A stretch of DNA of 64,000 bases from JAKRSE01 sp943369295 (lineage in GTDB: Bacteria > Armatimonadota > Fimbriimonadia > Fimbriimonadales > Fimbriimonadaceae): NCBI GenBank assembly GCA_943369295.1, contig CALRMU020000001.1, forward strand, positions 434,001 through 498,000, given 5' to 3'. Below, in pieces: positions 1 to 8,496 of this stretch. Each line of letters opens with the position of its first letter. The stretch's first letter is position 1. A program made the position numbers and the translations under genes. The notes under the pieces are model-generated. The model saw only the letters and a program-made list of their open reading frames with translations. It did not search any database and was not told where the DNA came from.

Positions 1-1
1 C

Positions 2-898
2 GAGACTGTCATGCGCCAGGAGGGTTATGGTGTTGCTCCCAGGGCTCCATGGGGTAAGACCACTTTCGCCGAGGGTGACAGGATGAGGAGCCCTTACACC
101 TTTTTTGGCACGACCCTGCCACGCAAATTCTCAGACCCGCTTGTGTTGGACACTACCGATCTTTCCTTGGTCATCGGGTATTTCCTTCTCGGTGCGCCCT
201 ACACCGCAGGTCCAGACGGAGAGTGGGACAACGATGGTTTCGTGGGCTGGAACTCTTCTCATGCGCTGAATCAAAAGGGCACTAACTGGTATAGGGTTTA
301 CGACCAGAAGAAGTACGGCTCACTGCTGCCTTGGGACCAAGACCACCATGGATCGATGATGTTCAATGTGGGCACAGCTCAGTGGATTCACAACGAGCTG
401 CTCAGGACTGCCGGCCCTTACAACTTCTTCCCCGGAAGTCGCCGAAGCACCTGGACCATGCTGGATGGCCCTGTGACTCCCAGGCACGGAATCAAGCTTG
501 ACTTCCTTGAGTTGAAGGACATTGCGGGCGACTTGGATTACTCTGGGGCCGAATTCACCTTGAAGGCCACTATTGGCACCTCTCAAAACGTGATGCACGG
601 TCCTGATAACACAAACACTTGGAAGAATATTCCAAGCTTTGCCATCGACAACTATCAGAGCACGGTTATCCCGATCAAGATTGACGTGATCGAAAGAGAC
701 ATGCCATACGATCCTGATGATCAGTGCGTTGTGACTCCTGAATCAGGCCGGACCGCGCTTTACCTTTACTATGATGTCCGCACCAATCGCATCTCTGGTG
801 ACTTGAACGGAATGGGAGGGGAAGTCCTGACCTCAAGGGGTAATACGGCAGCTTCGAATAGAGTTCAGCTGAAGTTCAAGGTGACCAGATTCCAGTAA
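2..898 (+). CDS. Uncharacterised protein, 5' end cut by window edge
   Basis: The reading frame is open to the left edge, so the true start probably lies outside; an ATG at 11 is available but no ribosome binding site can be seen. The visible ~295 residues are rich in Trp, Tyr, Asp and Asn and lack membrane segments, as in a secreted or surface protein. I recognise no domain. The C-terminus ends in alternating beta-like segments with a basic last residue set. A strong hairpin follows the stop. Function unknown. Confidence 0.6.
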   Translation, partial: ETVMRQEGYGVAPRAPWGKTTFAEGDRMRSPYTFFGTTLPRKFSDPLVLDTTDLSLVIGYFLLGAPYTAGPDGEWDNDGFVGWNSSHALNQKGTNWYRVYDQKKYGSLLPWDQDHHGSMMFNVGTAQWIHNELLRTAGPYNFFPGSRRSTWTMLDGPVTPRHGIKLDFLELKDIAGDLDYSGAEFTLKATIGTSQNVMHGPDNTNTWKNIPSFAIDNYQSTVIPIKIDVIERDMPYDPDDQCVVTPESGRTALYLYYDVRTNRISGDLNGMGGEVLTSRGNTAASNRVQLKFKVTRFQ

Positions 899-924
899 TT
901 TGCCACGGACAGCCCGTTCACACT

Positions 925-956
925 GCTCCCCCTCGGCCCTTGCGGCCAGGGGGAGC
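925..956. terminator. Bidirectional hairpin between convergent genes
   Basis: Arms GCTCCCCCT and AGGGGGAGC are extended inward by GGCC/GGCC around a short loop. It sits between the stop of the first gene (+) and the stop of the permease (-), so it can end both transcripts. Confidence 0.75.
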
Positions 957-976
957 TTGACTTTCAGTTAGTTGTG

Positions 977-2350
977 CTAGTTAGTGGTGCGGCCAGGGAA
1001 TCTGCCCGACTTAAGGCTCGCCGCCTTGGCAAAAGGCCAGGCGATAACCCCGCTGAGAAGGCAGATCATGGTGGGGACCGTCGCCTGCCAGCCCTCTTCG
1101 ATGATGGTCAGTCCGATGAGAAGGCAGATCATGAGGAAGGGAACAACCCCGAAAAGAATCGCGACTGGCAGCCCTCCCGGGAGCTTAAAGGGCCGGGGAA
1201 GATCCGGTTCTTTGATTCTCAAGACGACAAGAGTGATCGATTCCATGACCAGGGCAGTGGCGTAGAGCACCACATTGACGGCGATGAGTTCTCGCCACGT
1301 GAAGACGGCGCTGAGGATGGCGTAAACCGATCCGCAAAGGAGAATGCTGACCCAGGGGGTTCCGTACTTGGGGTGCTCTTTAATCAGCCAGTTGGGCAGA
1401 AATCCATCGCGAGCCATGACGAAGGGAAGGCGGGAAGCTCCGAGAAAAGTGGCGGTGAAAAGGGCCATGCTGCTGGCGGCGGCTGCCGCAAAAACGATCC
1501 ACATCAACCAAGGTCCGCCTGCCTTCTGAGCGATCAGCACCCAGACTCCCTCGGTCCACTTTGAGGCATCGGGAATGATGGCAAGCCCAGCCAAGACAGA
1601 GATGAGATAAACCCCCGTGACGATGGGGACTCCGAGAAGGAAGGCAGTGGGGAAGGCCTTCTGGGGTTCTTCGACTTCTTCGGCGATGGTGCTTAAAGAA
1701 TCCCATCCGAGGTAGTTCCACATGGCGATTCCCAACCCGCCAGAAAGGGCGGCGGTCATGCTTGTTCCTTCGGGAAGGAAGCTTGTGACAAGAGGTTGAG
1801 GATTGCTGCCCCAGCGAAAGGCGGCGATGATTCCCAAAATCAGAAAGGGGACAATAATGATTCCCGCGAGGATGCTGGAGGTCTGTCCGACCAGCCTTGT
1901 GCCCTTCACATTGATCCATGTGAAGCAGAGAATCACAGTAAAGCCCACCATCCACTGCAGAAAAGGCTGAGCTTCCAGCAGGCTGCTTCCCGAAGCGGCC
2001 GCAATCATGGTGCCGACCGTCTGAGCGAAGTAGATGGGGTAAAGGCTGGCGTCTATCATGCCGTACAGCCAGGTCCACCAGCCATCGAGAAAGGCAGCGA
2101 AGGGCCCGAGAGCTCGCTTTACCCACTGGTAGTAGCCGCCTTCTAGGGGCAGGGCGCTGGAGAGTTCAGCCGTGACGAAGGCATCAGGCACAGCCCAAAG
2201 CAGGGGAATAAGCAGGACGAGAAGCAGTCCGACCCCTTGCCCCGATTCCATGATCACCCCTTCGAGGCCAAAGGGTCCTCCGCTGACGCAGCAGAAAACG
2301 GTGAGCAGCAGCATTTTGGCCGTCATCTGTTTTCTGGCGGAGGCTGTCAT
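977..2350 (-). CDS. APC-superfamily amino acid/polyamine permease
   Basis: A 457-residue integral membrane protein with about twelve hydrophobic segments. The N-terminal GGPFGLEGV region corresponds to the unwound helix-1 substrate motif of APC transporters. The stretch GGYYQWVKRALGPFAAF (about residues 71-87), followed by GWWTWLYGMIDASLYPI, most resembles the polyamine-uptake (PUT/LHR1-like) branch. It probably imports an amino acid or polyamine across the inner membrane; the substrate cannot be told from sequence. It is monocistronic. Its ~290-nt upstream region carries a terminator and a large hairpin on the same strand, which suggests transcript attenuation. Confidence 0.88.
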   Translation of the reverse strand: MTASARKQMTAKMLLLTVFCCVSGGPFGLEGVIMESGQGVGLLLVLLIPLLWAVPDAFVTAELSSALPLEGGYYQWVKRALGPFAAFLDGWWTWLYGMIDASLYPIYFAQTVGTMIAAASGSSLLEAQPFLQWMVGFTVILCFTWINVKGTRLVGQTSSILAGIIIVPFLILGIIAAFRWGSNPQPLVTSFLPEGTSMTAALSGGLGIAMWNYLGWDSLSTIAEEVEEPQKAFPTAFLLGVPIVTGVYLISVLAGLAIIPDASKWTEGVWVLIAQKAGGPWLMWIVFAAAAASSMALFTATFLGASRLPFVMARDGFLPNWLIKEHPKYGTPWVSILLCGSVYAILSAVFTWRELIAVNVVLYATALVMESITLVVLRIKEPDLPRPFKLPGGLPVAILFGVVPFLMICLLIGLTIIEEGWQATVPTMICLLSGVIAWPFAKAASLKSGRFPGRTTN

Positions 2351-2434
2351 TTCGCTGGGGATGGATACCCGATATCTTGCTCCGCAGCTAGATCACATTG
2401 ATGATTCTTCTATCTGCGAGTCAGTCCAAAAGCT

Positions 2435-2475
2435 GCGGTTTTCGGCCGAGCCGAAGGTGAAGGGTCGAAAACCGC
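2435..2475 (-). promoter_or_regulatory. Large hairpin in permease leader
   Basis: Arms GCGGTTTTCG and CGAAAACCGC form a perfect 10-bp stem. A second pairing (TTCGG/CCGAA, 2441-2455) lies inside the loop and competes with the outer stem. It is located about 85-125 nt before the permease start, downstream of a terminator-like hairpin on the same strand. This is compatible with an alternative-fold leader. Confidence 0.45.
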
Positions 2476-2479
2476 CAAA

Positions 2480-2514
2480 GAAAAAAGAACCCCTCCCAAC
2501 GGTTTTGGGAGGGG
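2480..2514 (-). terminator. Intrinsic terminator inside the permease 5' leader
   Basis: Stem CCCCTCCCAA/TTGGGAGGGG is followed, on the minus strand only, by GTTCTTTTTTC. No minus-strand gene lies upstream to be terminated: the neighbours are divergent permease and icd. It therefore acts either as an attenuator in the permease leader or as the end of a small RNA from about 2515-2640. Confidence 0.6.
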
Positions 2515-2642
2515 CAGGGGTGGGCTCCGCTAAGTCTTAGCGTTGACTCTGCCCGAAGAAGAAAAAGCTGACCGCATGCTGCAGCGACCCTTCCCCCAGC
2601 TAGATGGCTCTTTCTTTGGTATCCTGAACGCTACTCACGATC

Positions 2643-3944
2643 ATGGCAACTCCGATTACCAAGGGCCCGAACGGGCTGAACGTTCCCAACGATCCGATCA
2701 TCCCCTTTATTGAAGGCGATGGCACTGGCGCAGATATCTGGGCCGCTTCTGTTCGAGTCATGGATGCTGCCGTGGAAAAAGCCTACGGCGGAACCAAAAA
2801 GATTGCCTGGCACGAAGTTTTGGCCGGAGAAAAGGCATTCAACCAGACCGGAGACTGGCTGCCCCAGGCGACCTTGGATGACTTTTCCAAGTATCTGGTC
2901 GGAATCAAGGGCCCCCTCACCACCCCAGTCGGAGGCGGAATCCGTTCTTTGAACGTGGCTCTGAGGCAGATTTTGGACCTCTACGTGTGCCTTCGCCCTG
3001 TGCGTTGGTTCACCGGAGTTCCCAGCCCCGTCAAGGATCCGGGCAAGGTGGACATGGTGATCTTCCGCGAGAACAGCGAAGACATTTATGCCGGAGTTGA
3101 GTTCCAGGGCGGAACTGAAGAAGCTCAGAAGGTTCTTGATTTCCTTCAGACTGAATTCCCTGATCGGTTCAAGAAGGTGAGATTCGGCACCCAGGCGCAG
3201 AATGATGCCTGGTGCAAAGATATTGAATCGATCGGCTCACCTGCTCGAACCCTTCCTGTTCAGTGCGGAATCGGCATTAAGCCGGTCAGCTACTTGGGCA
3301 CGGAAAGGCTTGTTCACTCGGCTATGGAATACGCCATTGCCGAAGGCAAAAAGAGCTTGACCCTGGTTCATAAGGGCAACATTATGAAGTTCACCGAGGG
3401 CAGCTTTATGGATTACGGCTACCAGGTGGCTCGTGAAATGTTTGGCGCGGTGCCCCTTGATGGCGGCCCCTGGCATGTGATTCCGGAAGGCAAGAAGGGC
3501 GCTGGCTTGATCATCAAAGATGTCATCGCCGACGCATTTCTGCAGCAGATTCTGCTGAGGCCCGCCGAGTACGACGTGATTGCCACGCTTAACCTCAACG
3601 GCGACTACATCAGCGACGCATTGGCTGCCCAGGTTGGCGGAATCGGCATTGCTCCTGGCGGCAACGCCAACTATGTGACAGGTCACGCCATTTTCGAGGC
3701 AACTCATGGCACGGCTCCCAAATACGCAGGTCTGGATAAGGTCAATCCCTGCAGCGTCATCCTTTCTGGTGAAATGATGTTCCGCTTCTTGGGTTGGAAC
3801 GAAGCCGCCGACCTGATCATCAAGGGTGTCGAAGGCGCCATCTCCAGCAAGAGAGTGACCTACGACTTCGCTCGACTGATGGAAGGTTCCACAGAGATTA
3901 AGTGCTCTGAGTTTGGCGACAACATCATCGCCCACATGGATTAA
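2643..3944 (+). CDS. icd: Isocitrate dehydrogenase (NADP-type)
   Basis: TCA-cycle enzyme that oxidatively decarboxylates isocitrate to 2-oxoglutarate. The 433 residues align along their length with the E. coli-type dimeric enzyme (416). Visible landmarks: IRSLNVALRQ with the substrate-binding and phosphorylatable serine at S102, arginines in CLRPVRWF (R118, R121), Y149 in NSEDIYAG, K244 in HKGNIMKFTEG, and HGTAPKYAG with K360-Y361, the pair that binds the NADP 2'-phosphate. No AceK kinase gene is in the window. A kinase-like gene follows after 3 nt. Confidence 0.97.
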   Translation: MATPITKGPNGLNVPNDPIIPFIEGDGTGADIWAASVRVMDAAVEKAYGGTKKIAWHEVLAGEKAFNQTGDWLPQATLDDFSKYLVGIKGPLTTPVGGGIRSLNVALRQILDLYVCLRPVRWFTGVPSPVKDPGKVDMVIFRENSEDIYAGVEFQGGTEEAQKVLDFLQTEFPDRFKKVRFGTQAQNDAWCKDIESIGSPARTLPVQCGIGIKPVSYLGTERLVHSAMEYAIAEGKKSLTLVHKGNIMKFTEGSFMDYGYQVAREMFGAVPLDGGPWHVIPEGKKGAGLIIKDVIADAFLQQILLRPAEYDVIATLNLNGDYISDALAAQVGGIGIAPGGNANYVTGHAIFEATHGTAPKYAGLDKVNPCSVILSGEMMFRFLGWNEAADLIIKGVEGAISSKRVTYDFARLMEGSTEIKCSEFGDNIIAHMD

Positions 3945-3947
3945 TCC

Positions 3948-4769
3948 ATGGCCGATTCTCTGCCATTTTCAAATTGGGATGGCGGAGAAGAACTGGTTCA
4001 AGACCTCGCCAAACGGTGGGGTCTTGATGCTTTGCGCCCCCTGTCTGGAGCGACTTGTTCCTTGGTTCGTGAGTGTGTTTGGCAGGGTCAGGTCTGTGTG
4101 CTCAAGGTTCCGAACCCGGCCGTTGAAGAGGCAGGATCCTGGCGGATTTTAGAAGCAGCCGAGGGGCAGGGCTTTGTTCGGGCTTTGCTGTGCGATTTTG
4201 AATCTGGTTCGGTTTTGATGCCGAAGCTGGGTTCCACTTTGGCGGATTGGTCAGGTTCAGAATCGGAAAGGGTTGCTGTTTGGGTGGAATGTGCCTCGGC
4301 CATGCAGCGGCTTTCTCCGGATTTAGCCCAAGGGACGGCGGTTGGTTACCTGGGAGACCTGGAAGCGATTGACGGTCCCTTTAAGGATGAGGTCTTGGGA
4401 TTGTTTGCGGATTTGGTGCGAACGGCTCCCACTGACTCGTTCCTGCACGGGGATCTTCACCACTTCAATATCCTTTCGGATGGCACTGGGTGGAAGGTTA
4501 TCGACCCCAAGGGGCTGAGAGGGGACTTTGCTTTTGAGGCTGGGGCTTATCTAAGGAATCCTTGGCCCGAAATCATTACACCCGAGGTGACTCGCTTGAG
4601 ACTTCGCCTGATCTCAGAGGGGCTTGGTCTCGATCCTTGGAGGGTTTGGGGCTGGGGGGTGGTTCAGCTTTGGGTGAACGGATGGGAAGAGGAGACTTCT
4701 AGCTGGACCCCGAAGATTCAAGAAACTTGGCAGGGTCTGTGGGGTTTGCGGGGTTCGCTAAATCTGTGA
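3948..4769 (+). CDS. APH(6)-like aminoglycoside/hydroxyurea kinase-family protein
   Basis: 273 residues with the C-terminal lobe of the streptomycin 6-phosphotransferase type (PF04655-like): catalytic loop HGDLHHFNIL at 167-176 and the metal-site motif IDPKG at 185-189, where most APH families have a plain D-F/Y-G. The family phosphorylates streptomycin or hydroxyurea; the natural substrate here is unknown. It begins 3 nt after the icd stop without an evident Shine-Dalgarno sequence, so it is probably co-transcribed and perhaps translated by termination-reinitiation. Confidence 0.8.
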   Translation: MADSLPFSNWDGGEELVQDLAKRWGLDALRPLSGATCSLVRECVWQGQVCVLKVPNPAVEEAGSWRILEAAEGQGFVRALLCDFESGSVLMPKLGSTLADWSGSESERVAVWVECASAMQRLSPDLAQGTAVGYLGDLEAIDGPFKDEVLGLFADLVRTAPTDSFLHGDLHHFNILSDGTGWKVIDPKGLRGDFAFEAGAYLRNPWPEIITPEVTRLRLRLISEGLGLDPWRVWGWGVVQLWVNGWEEETSSWTPKIQETWQGLWGLRGSLNL

Positions 4770-4772
4770 CTC

Positions 4773-4798
4773 GGGGTGCCACTGGACCTTGTCCAGTG
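4773..4798 (+). repeat. REP-like palindrome with GGTGCC head
   Basis: Head GGGGTGCCA runs into the inverted repeat CACTGGAC-CTT-GTCCAGTG. It lies just after the stop of the APH-like gene and may double as a terminator. It belongs to the same family as the copies near 29, 33 and 59 kb. Confidence 0.6.
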
Positions 4799-4827
4799 AG
4801 TTCCGTTCTGGGTTGATTAATCGAAGA

Positions 4828-5016
4828 TCACGGCTCATGTAGCCGTGGCTTCGGCAAGTGCTTCACTTCAGGTCCAAGATGTACAGAGATAGCTTCCTCA
4901 AGTCGAAGGCTCAATTCTGCTAGTGAAGCTGCAAAAGTATAGCAGCCGGGTAGGGCTGGAATCTCTGCCCAATAGCCTCCCTCCTCAGCTTCGTGGACCA
5001 CTGCTCGAATAATCAT
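4828..5016 (-). CDS. HicB-like antitoxin-family protein, orphan
   Basis: 62 residues from the ATG at 5016, which is preceded by AAAGAGAAG. A longer frame reaches 5091 but its extra residues do not fit the family. The core EEGGYWAEIPALPGCYTFA, followed by a helix ending in LEEAISVHLG, is the partial RNase-H-like fold of HicB/UPF0150 proteins. No HicA toxin (about 60 residues) fits on either side: only 58 bp remain downstream and lepA begins upstream. A small hairpin (CACGGCT/AGCCGTG, 4829-4847) overlaps the 3' end. Confidence 0.75.
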   Translation of the reverse strand: MIIRAVVHEAEEGGYWAEIPALPGCYTFAASLAELSLRLEEAISVHLGPEVKHLPKPRLHEP

Positions 5017-5134
5017 CTTCTCTTTATTGTACGACGTCTGAACGCAACATGGAACATCCCGCCAGCCCGGGCCTCTGCCGATGACCTTCACCCACGGGCG
5101 GTAGAATCAGGAGTCCCGCGCGGCGAGCCTTCCC

Positions 5135-6931
5135 ATGGATCAATCCCACATCCGCAATTTCTGCATCATCGCGCATATCGACCATGGCAAGTCCACCTTG
5201 GCCGATAGAATCCTGGAAAAAACAGGAGCGATTAGGGGCACGGCCCAAGAGCAGATGCTCGACACGATGGACCTTGAACGTGAAAGGGGAATCACGATCA
5301 AAATGACGGCTGTTCGCCTGGCTTACACGGCCCGCGATGGACAGGAGTACGAGTTCAATCTGATCGATACTCCCGGCCACGTCGACTTCACTTACGAAGT
5401 CAGCCGCGCACTCTATGCCTGCGAAGGCGCCCTGCTGCTGGTGGATGCCACCCAGGGAGTTGAGGCTCAGACCATTGCTAACGCCAGCATGGCCATGAAC
5501 CAGAACCTGGAAATCATTCCGGTCATTAACAAAATGGATCTGCCCCACGCAGACCCAGAAATGGCAAAGGAAGAGATTGAGCACACCTTGGCTCTGGATG
5601 CCAGCGATGCACTGCCCTGCAGCGGCAAAACAGGCGAGGGTGTTGAAGATATTTTGGAGGCGATTGTCGCCAAGATTCCAGCCCCAAGGGGCAACGCAGA
5701 TGCTCCTTTGAGAGCTTTGATTTTTGACTCCCACTTCGACAGCTACCAGGGCGCTGTTGCTTATGTAAGGGTCGTTGATGGAAGCGTTAAGCCTGGCGAC
5801 AAGATCAAAATGATGTCGACGGGCAAGGTGTTTGACGTCGATGAAGTTGGACTCTTTAGGCCAAAGCTCGAAAGAGGCTTATCGCTTAACACCGGCGAAG
5901 TTGGCTTCATCACCGGAGCCATTAAGAGCATTGGCGATGCTGCTGTTGGCGACACTATTACAAAGGCAGAAGTTTCTGCTGAAGTGCCCCTGCCCGGCTA
6001 CCGAAAAGCCAAGCCGATGGTCTACTGTGGCCTGTACCCCACAGAATCTGACGCTTATAAAGATTTAAGAGAAGCCATTGAAAAGCTGCAGCTTAACGAT
6101 GCTTCGCTGGACTTTGAACCAGAAACTTCGGCAGCACTTGGATTCGGATTCCGATGCGGATTTTTGGGTCTGCTGCACATGGAGATCGCCAGGGAAAGGC
6201 TTGAACGAGAGTTCGACCTTGACCTGATTCTTACGGCACCTAGCGTTATCTACAAGGTCTATCGGACTGATGGATCGGTGGTTGAAATTGCCAATCCAAG
6301 CGAGATGCCGGCCAGCAACTCAACCGAGAAGATTGAAGAGCCTATTGTTGATGCGACGATCATGGTTCCTAACGAATACGTTGGAGCTGTAATGACCTTG
6401 TGTCAGGATCGGCGCGGCACTTACAAGAGAACAGAGTATCCCACCGCGCAGAGAGCAATTCTTTACTACACTCTGCCTCTTGCGGAAATTCTTCTCGACT
6501 TCTTTGATAAGCTTAAATCTTCTACCAAAGGCTACGCCAGCTTCGACTACGAACTTGCTGGCTACCAGCCAAGCGATTTGGTGAAGGTTGACATCATGCT
6601 CAACGGAGACCCCGTTGATGCTCTGAGCTTTATTGTCAACCGGCAGTTTAGCTACAACCGCGGCAAAGCCATTGTCGAACAGCTGCGCAAGGTTGTCCCT
6701 CGTCAGCAGTACGAAGTTAAAATCCAGGCCGCCATCGGTGCCAAGGTTATTTCGGCCGACGTGATTAAGCCCTTTAGAAAGAACGTTATTGCCAAATGCT
6801 ACGGCGGAGACGTTAGCCGAAAGCGCAAGCTGCTTGAGAAGCAGAAGAAGGGTAAGAAGCGAATGAAGAACATCGGCAGCATTGAGGTTCCTCAGGAAGC
6901 TTTCCTCAGCGTGCTTAAGGTCGCCGAGTAG
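5135..6931 (+). CDS. lepA: Elongation factor 4 (LepA)
   Basis: Ribosome-associated translational GTPase, 598 residues, the normal length. G1 AHIDHGKS at 13-20, G2 RGITI at 51-55, G3 DTPGH at 78-82 and G4 NKMD at 132-135. G5 reads CSGKTG instead of the usual SAKTG. The basic LepA-specific C-terminus (IKPFRKNVIAKCYGGD onward) is intact. It is divergent from the HicB-like gene. The start is the first ATG before the conserved IRNFCIIAHIDHGKST segment; an AGGAG lies rather far upstream. Confidence 0.98.
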   Translation: MDQSHIRNFCIIAHIDHGKSTLADRILEKTGAIRGTAQEQMLDTMDLERERGITIKMTAVRLAYTARDGQEYEFNLIDTPGHVDFTYEVSRALYACEGALLLVDATQGVEAQTIANASMAMNQNLEIIPVINKMDLPHADPEMAKEEIEHTLALDASDALPCSGKTGEGVEDILEAIVAKIPAPRGNADAPLRALIFDSHFDSYQGAVAYVRVVDGSVKPGDKIKMMSTGKVFDVDEVGLFRPKLERGLSLNTGEVGFITGAIKSIGDAAVGDTITKAEVSAEVPLPGYRKAKPMVYCGLYPTESDAYKDLREAIEKLQLNDASLDFEPETSAALGFGFRCGFLGLLHMEIARERLEREFDLDLILTAPSVIYKVYRTDGSVVEIANPSEMPASNSTEKIEEPIVDATIMVPNEYVGAVMTLCQDRRGTYKRTEYPTAQRAILYYTLPLAEILLDFFDKLKSSTKGYASFDYELAGYQPSDLVKVDIMLNGDPVDALSFIVNRQFSYNRGKAIVEQLRKVVPRQQYEVKIQAAIGAKVISADVIKPFRKNVIAKCYGGDVSRKRKLLEKQKKGKKRMKNIGSIEVPQEAFLSVLKVAE

Positions 6932-7038
6932 GTAGGGGCTGGTTTCTTAACCGCCTCATAACCCGATATCGGCCCATTTAGAGCCCTGAGTGAGGCCAAA
7001 CTTAAGTCAGTTGAAGATTTCTTCTTCGGCTGTCTGCT

Positions 7039-8373
7039 ATGTCTGCCTCACTTGCTGCCCTCGCTATTCTCGCCGCCAGAACCCCTCTCGTTCATCAGGA
7101 TTCTCCGGCCAAGCCCGCTGCTATTTCTGAAAAGGAAGTCAGCCGCCCTTCGGCTCGACCAGACCGTATTTTTCTAACCTGGAGCGCTGACCCAGCCACC
7201 AGCCAATCTGTTACCTGGAGAACGGATACATCTGTGACCGCAGGCATGGCCGAAGTCGCTGTCGAAACCGATGGTCCGAACTTTAACAAGGCTGCTGGCA
7301 GTGTGACGGTTGTAAAGGCAGAAACTGAAAAGCTGGTGACTGACCTAAACGAGGCTCATTTTCATTCAGTCACCTTTAGCGGCCTAAAACCCAAGACGAA
7401 ATACGTTTACCGGGTTGGCGACGGAGCGAATTGGAGCGAGTGGATTCAGTTTACAACCGCCAGCGCTAAGGCAGAACCATTCAGCTTCATCTATTTTGGC
7501 GACGCCCAGAACGATATTCGATCTCTGTGGTCCAGGGTGATTCGGCAGGCTTTTTCAGATGCTCCCAAAGCGAAGTTCATGCTTCACGCCGGTGACCTGA
7601 TTAACCGGGCTAACCGAGATGCCGAGTGGCATGAATGGCATGGAGCAGGCGGCTGGCTTAACGCCATGATGCCGAGCATCGTGACCCCCGGCAATCATGA
7701 ATACGAAAGGCCAGAGGGAAGCCAAACTCGATTTATCAGCCGCCACTGGCGTCCTCAGTTCACCCTTCCAACCAATGGGTTAAAGGGGTTGGAAGAATCG
7801 AACTATTACATTGATTACCAGGGCGCCCGCATCATCTCTCTGGATTCTAATGTGAGGCTGGAGGAGCAGGCGAAGTGGCTGGACCAAAACCTCTCTAGCA
7901 AAAAGCCAAAGTGGGTCATTGTCACCTTCCACCATCCGGTGTTTTCTGCCGCACAACGCAGGGACAACCCTCAGCTTAGAGCTTTATGGAAGCCAATTTT
8001 CGATAAGCACAGGGTCGATCTGGTTCTACAGGGTCATGACCACACCTACGCCAGGGGCTTTTACACCAACGTCCCCGAAGGATCGAAAGCCATTGCCAAG
8101 AGTGGCACTGCCTATGTCGTTTCGGTTTCTGGCCCCAAGATGTACGATCTTGAGCGTGAACCCTGGATGGCAAGAGCTGCAGAGGACACTCAGCTCTACC
8201 AAATCATCCACGTCGAATCGAACAAGATTCGATACGAGGCAAGGACGGTGAAGGGAACTCTGTACGACGCATTCGACTTGCTGAAGCAGGGCAAGGCTCC
8301 TAACCTTTTGGTTGAAAAGAAGCCGAAGACTCCAGAGAACTTGAGGCCGAAGAAGGCTCCTGGCGATCGGTAA
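7039..8373 (+). CDS. Purple-acid-phosphatase-like metallophosphoesterase, secreted
   Basis: 444 residues. A short hydrophobic N-terminus suggests export. A fibronectin-III-like purple acid phosphatase N-domain (about 38-140, with LTWSADPATSQSVTW) precedes the metallophosphoesterase domain. Dimetal-site motifs in order: FGDAQ (D155), HAGDLINR (D186, N189), GNHEYE (N219, H220), FHHPVFS (H298-H299) and QGHDHTYAR (H333, H335). It is expected to hydrolyse phosphomonoesters outside the cytoplasm. Start: the frame is closed 25 nt upstream, so the ATG at 7039 (or CTG at 7030) must be used. Confidence 0.9.
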   Translation: MSASLAALAILAARTPLVHQDSPAKPAAISEKEVSRPSARPDRIFLTWSADPATSQSVTWRTDTSVTAGMAEVAVETDGPNFNKAAGSVTVVKAETEKLVTDLNEAHFHSVTFSGLKPKTKYVYRVGDGANWSEWIQFTTASAKAEPFSFIYFGDAQNDIRSLWSRVIRQAFSDAPKAKFMLHAGDLINRANRDAEWHEWHGAGGWLNAMMPSIVTPGNHEYERPEGSQTRFISRHWRPQFTLPTNGLKGLEESNYYIDYQGARIISLDSNVRLEEQAKWLDQNLSSKKPKWVIVTFHHPVFSAAQRRDNPQLRALWKPIFDKHRVDLVLQGHDHTYARGFYTNVPEGSKAIAKSGTAYVVSVSGPKMYDLEREPWMARAAEDTQLYQIIHVESNKIRYEARTVKGTLYDAFDLLKQGKAPNLLVEKKPKTPENLRPKKAPGDR

Positions 8374-8422
8374 TCATCAGCATCAGTATTCTTGGTGCTT
8401 GATAAGTTTGGCTTCGCGTTCG

Positions 8423-8456
8423 GCCTCCCAAAAATTTTCATCTTGGGAGGCTTCAT
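8423..8456 (+). terminator. Terminator after the phosphoesterase gene
   Basis: GCCTCCCAA and TTGGGAGGC form a 9-bp stem with an A/T-rich loop, followed by TTCATT. It separates the phosphoesterase from the next gene. Confidence 0.6.
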
Positions 8457-8496
8457 TACTGTCTCAGTTCGTGATACAGTGTGAAAGAGGGTTTAA

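Larger units (their letters stand above)
2351..2642. other. Divergent intergenic region with structured leader
   Basis: This 292-bp gap separates the permease (-) from icd (+). It holds the minus-strand terminator and hairpin described separately. I found no coding frame and no match to glycine, lysine, guanidine or SAM riboswitch cores. Confidence 0.5.

Noticed and set aside
974..1564. Plus-strand frame opposite the permease
   Set aside because: Antisense shadow of a clear transporter gene, highly charged and without domain features.
2351..2642. Known riboswitch class before the permease
   Set aside because: Compared by eye with glycine, lysine, guanidine, SAM and SAH cores; none fits. Kept only as an uncharacterised leader.
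3237..3935. Minus-strand frame opposite icd
   Set aside because: Antisense of a fully conserved enzyme; no independent evidence.
4770..5134. HicA toxin gene beside HicB
   Set aside because: The flanks are too short and no dsRBD-like frame with the expected Gly-His motif is open.
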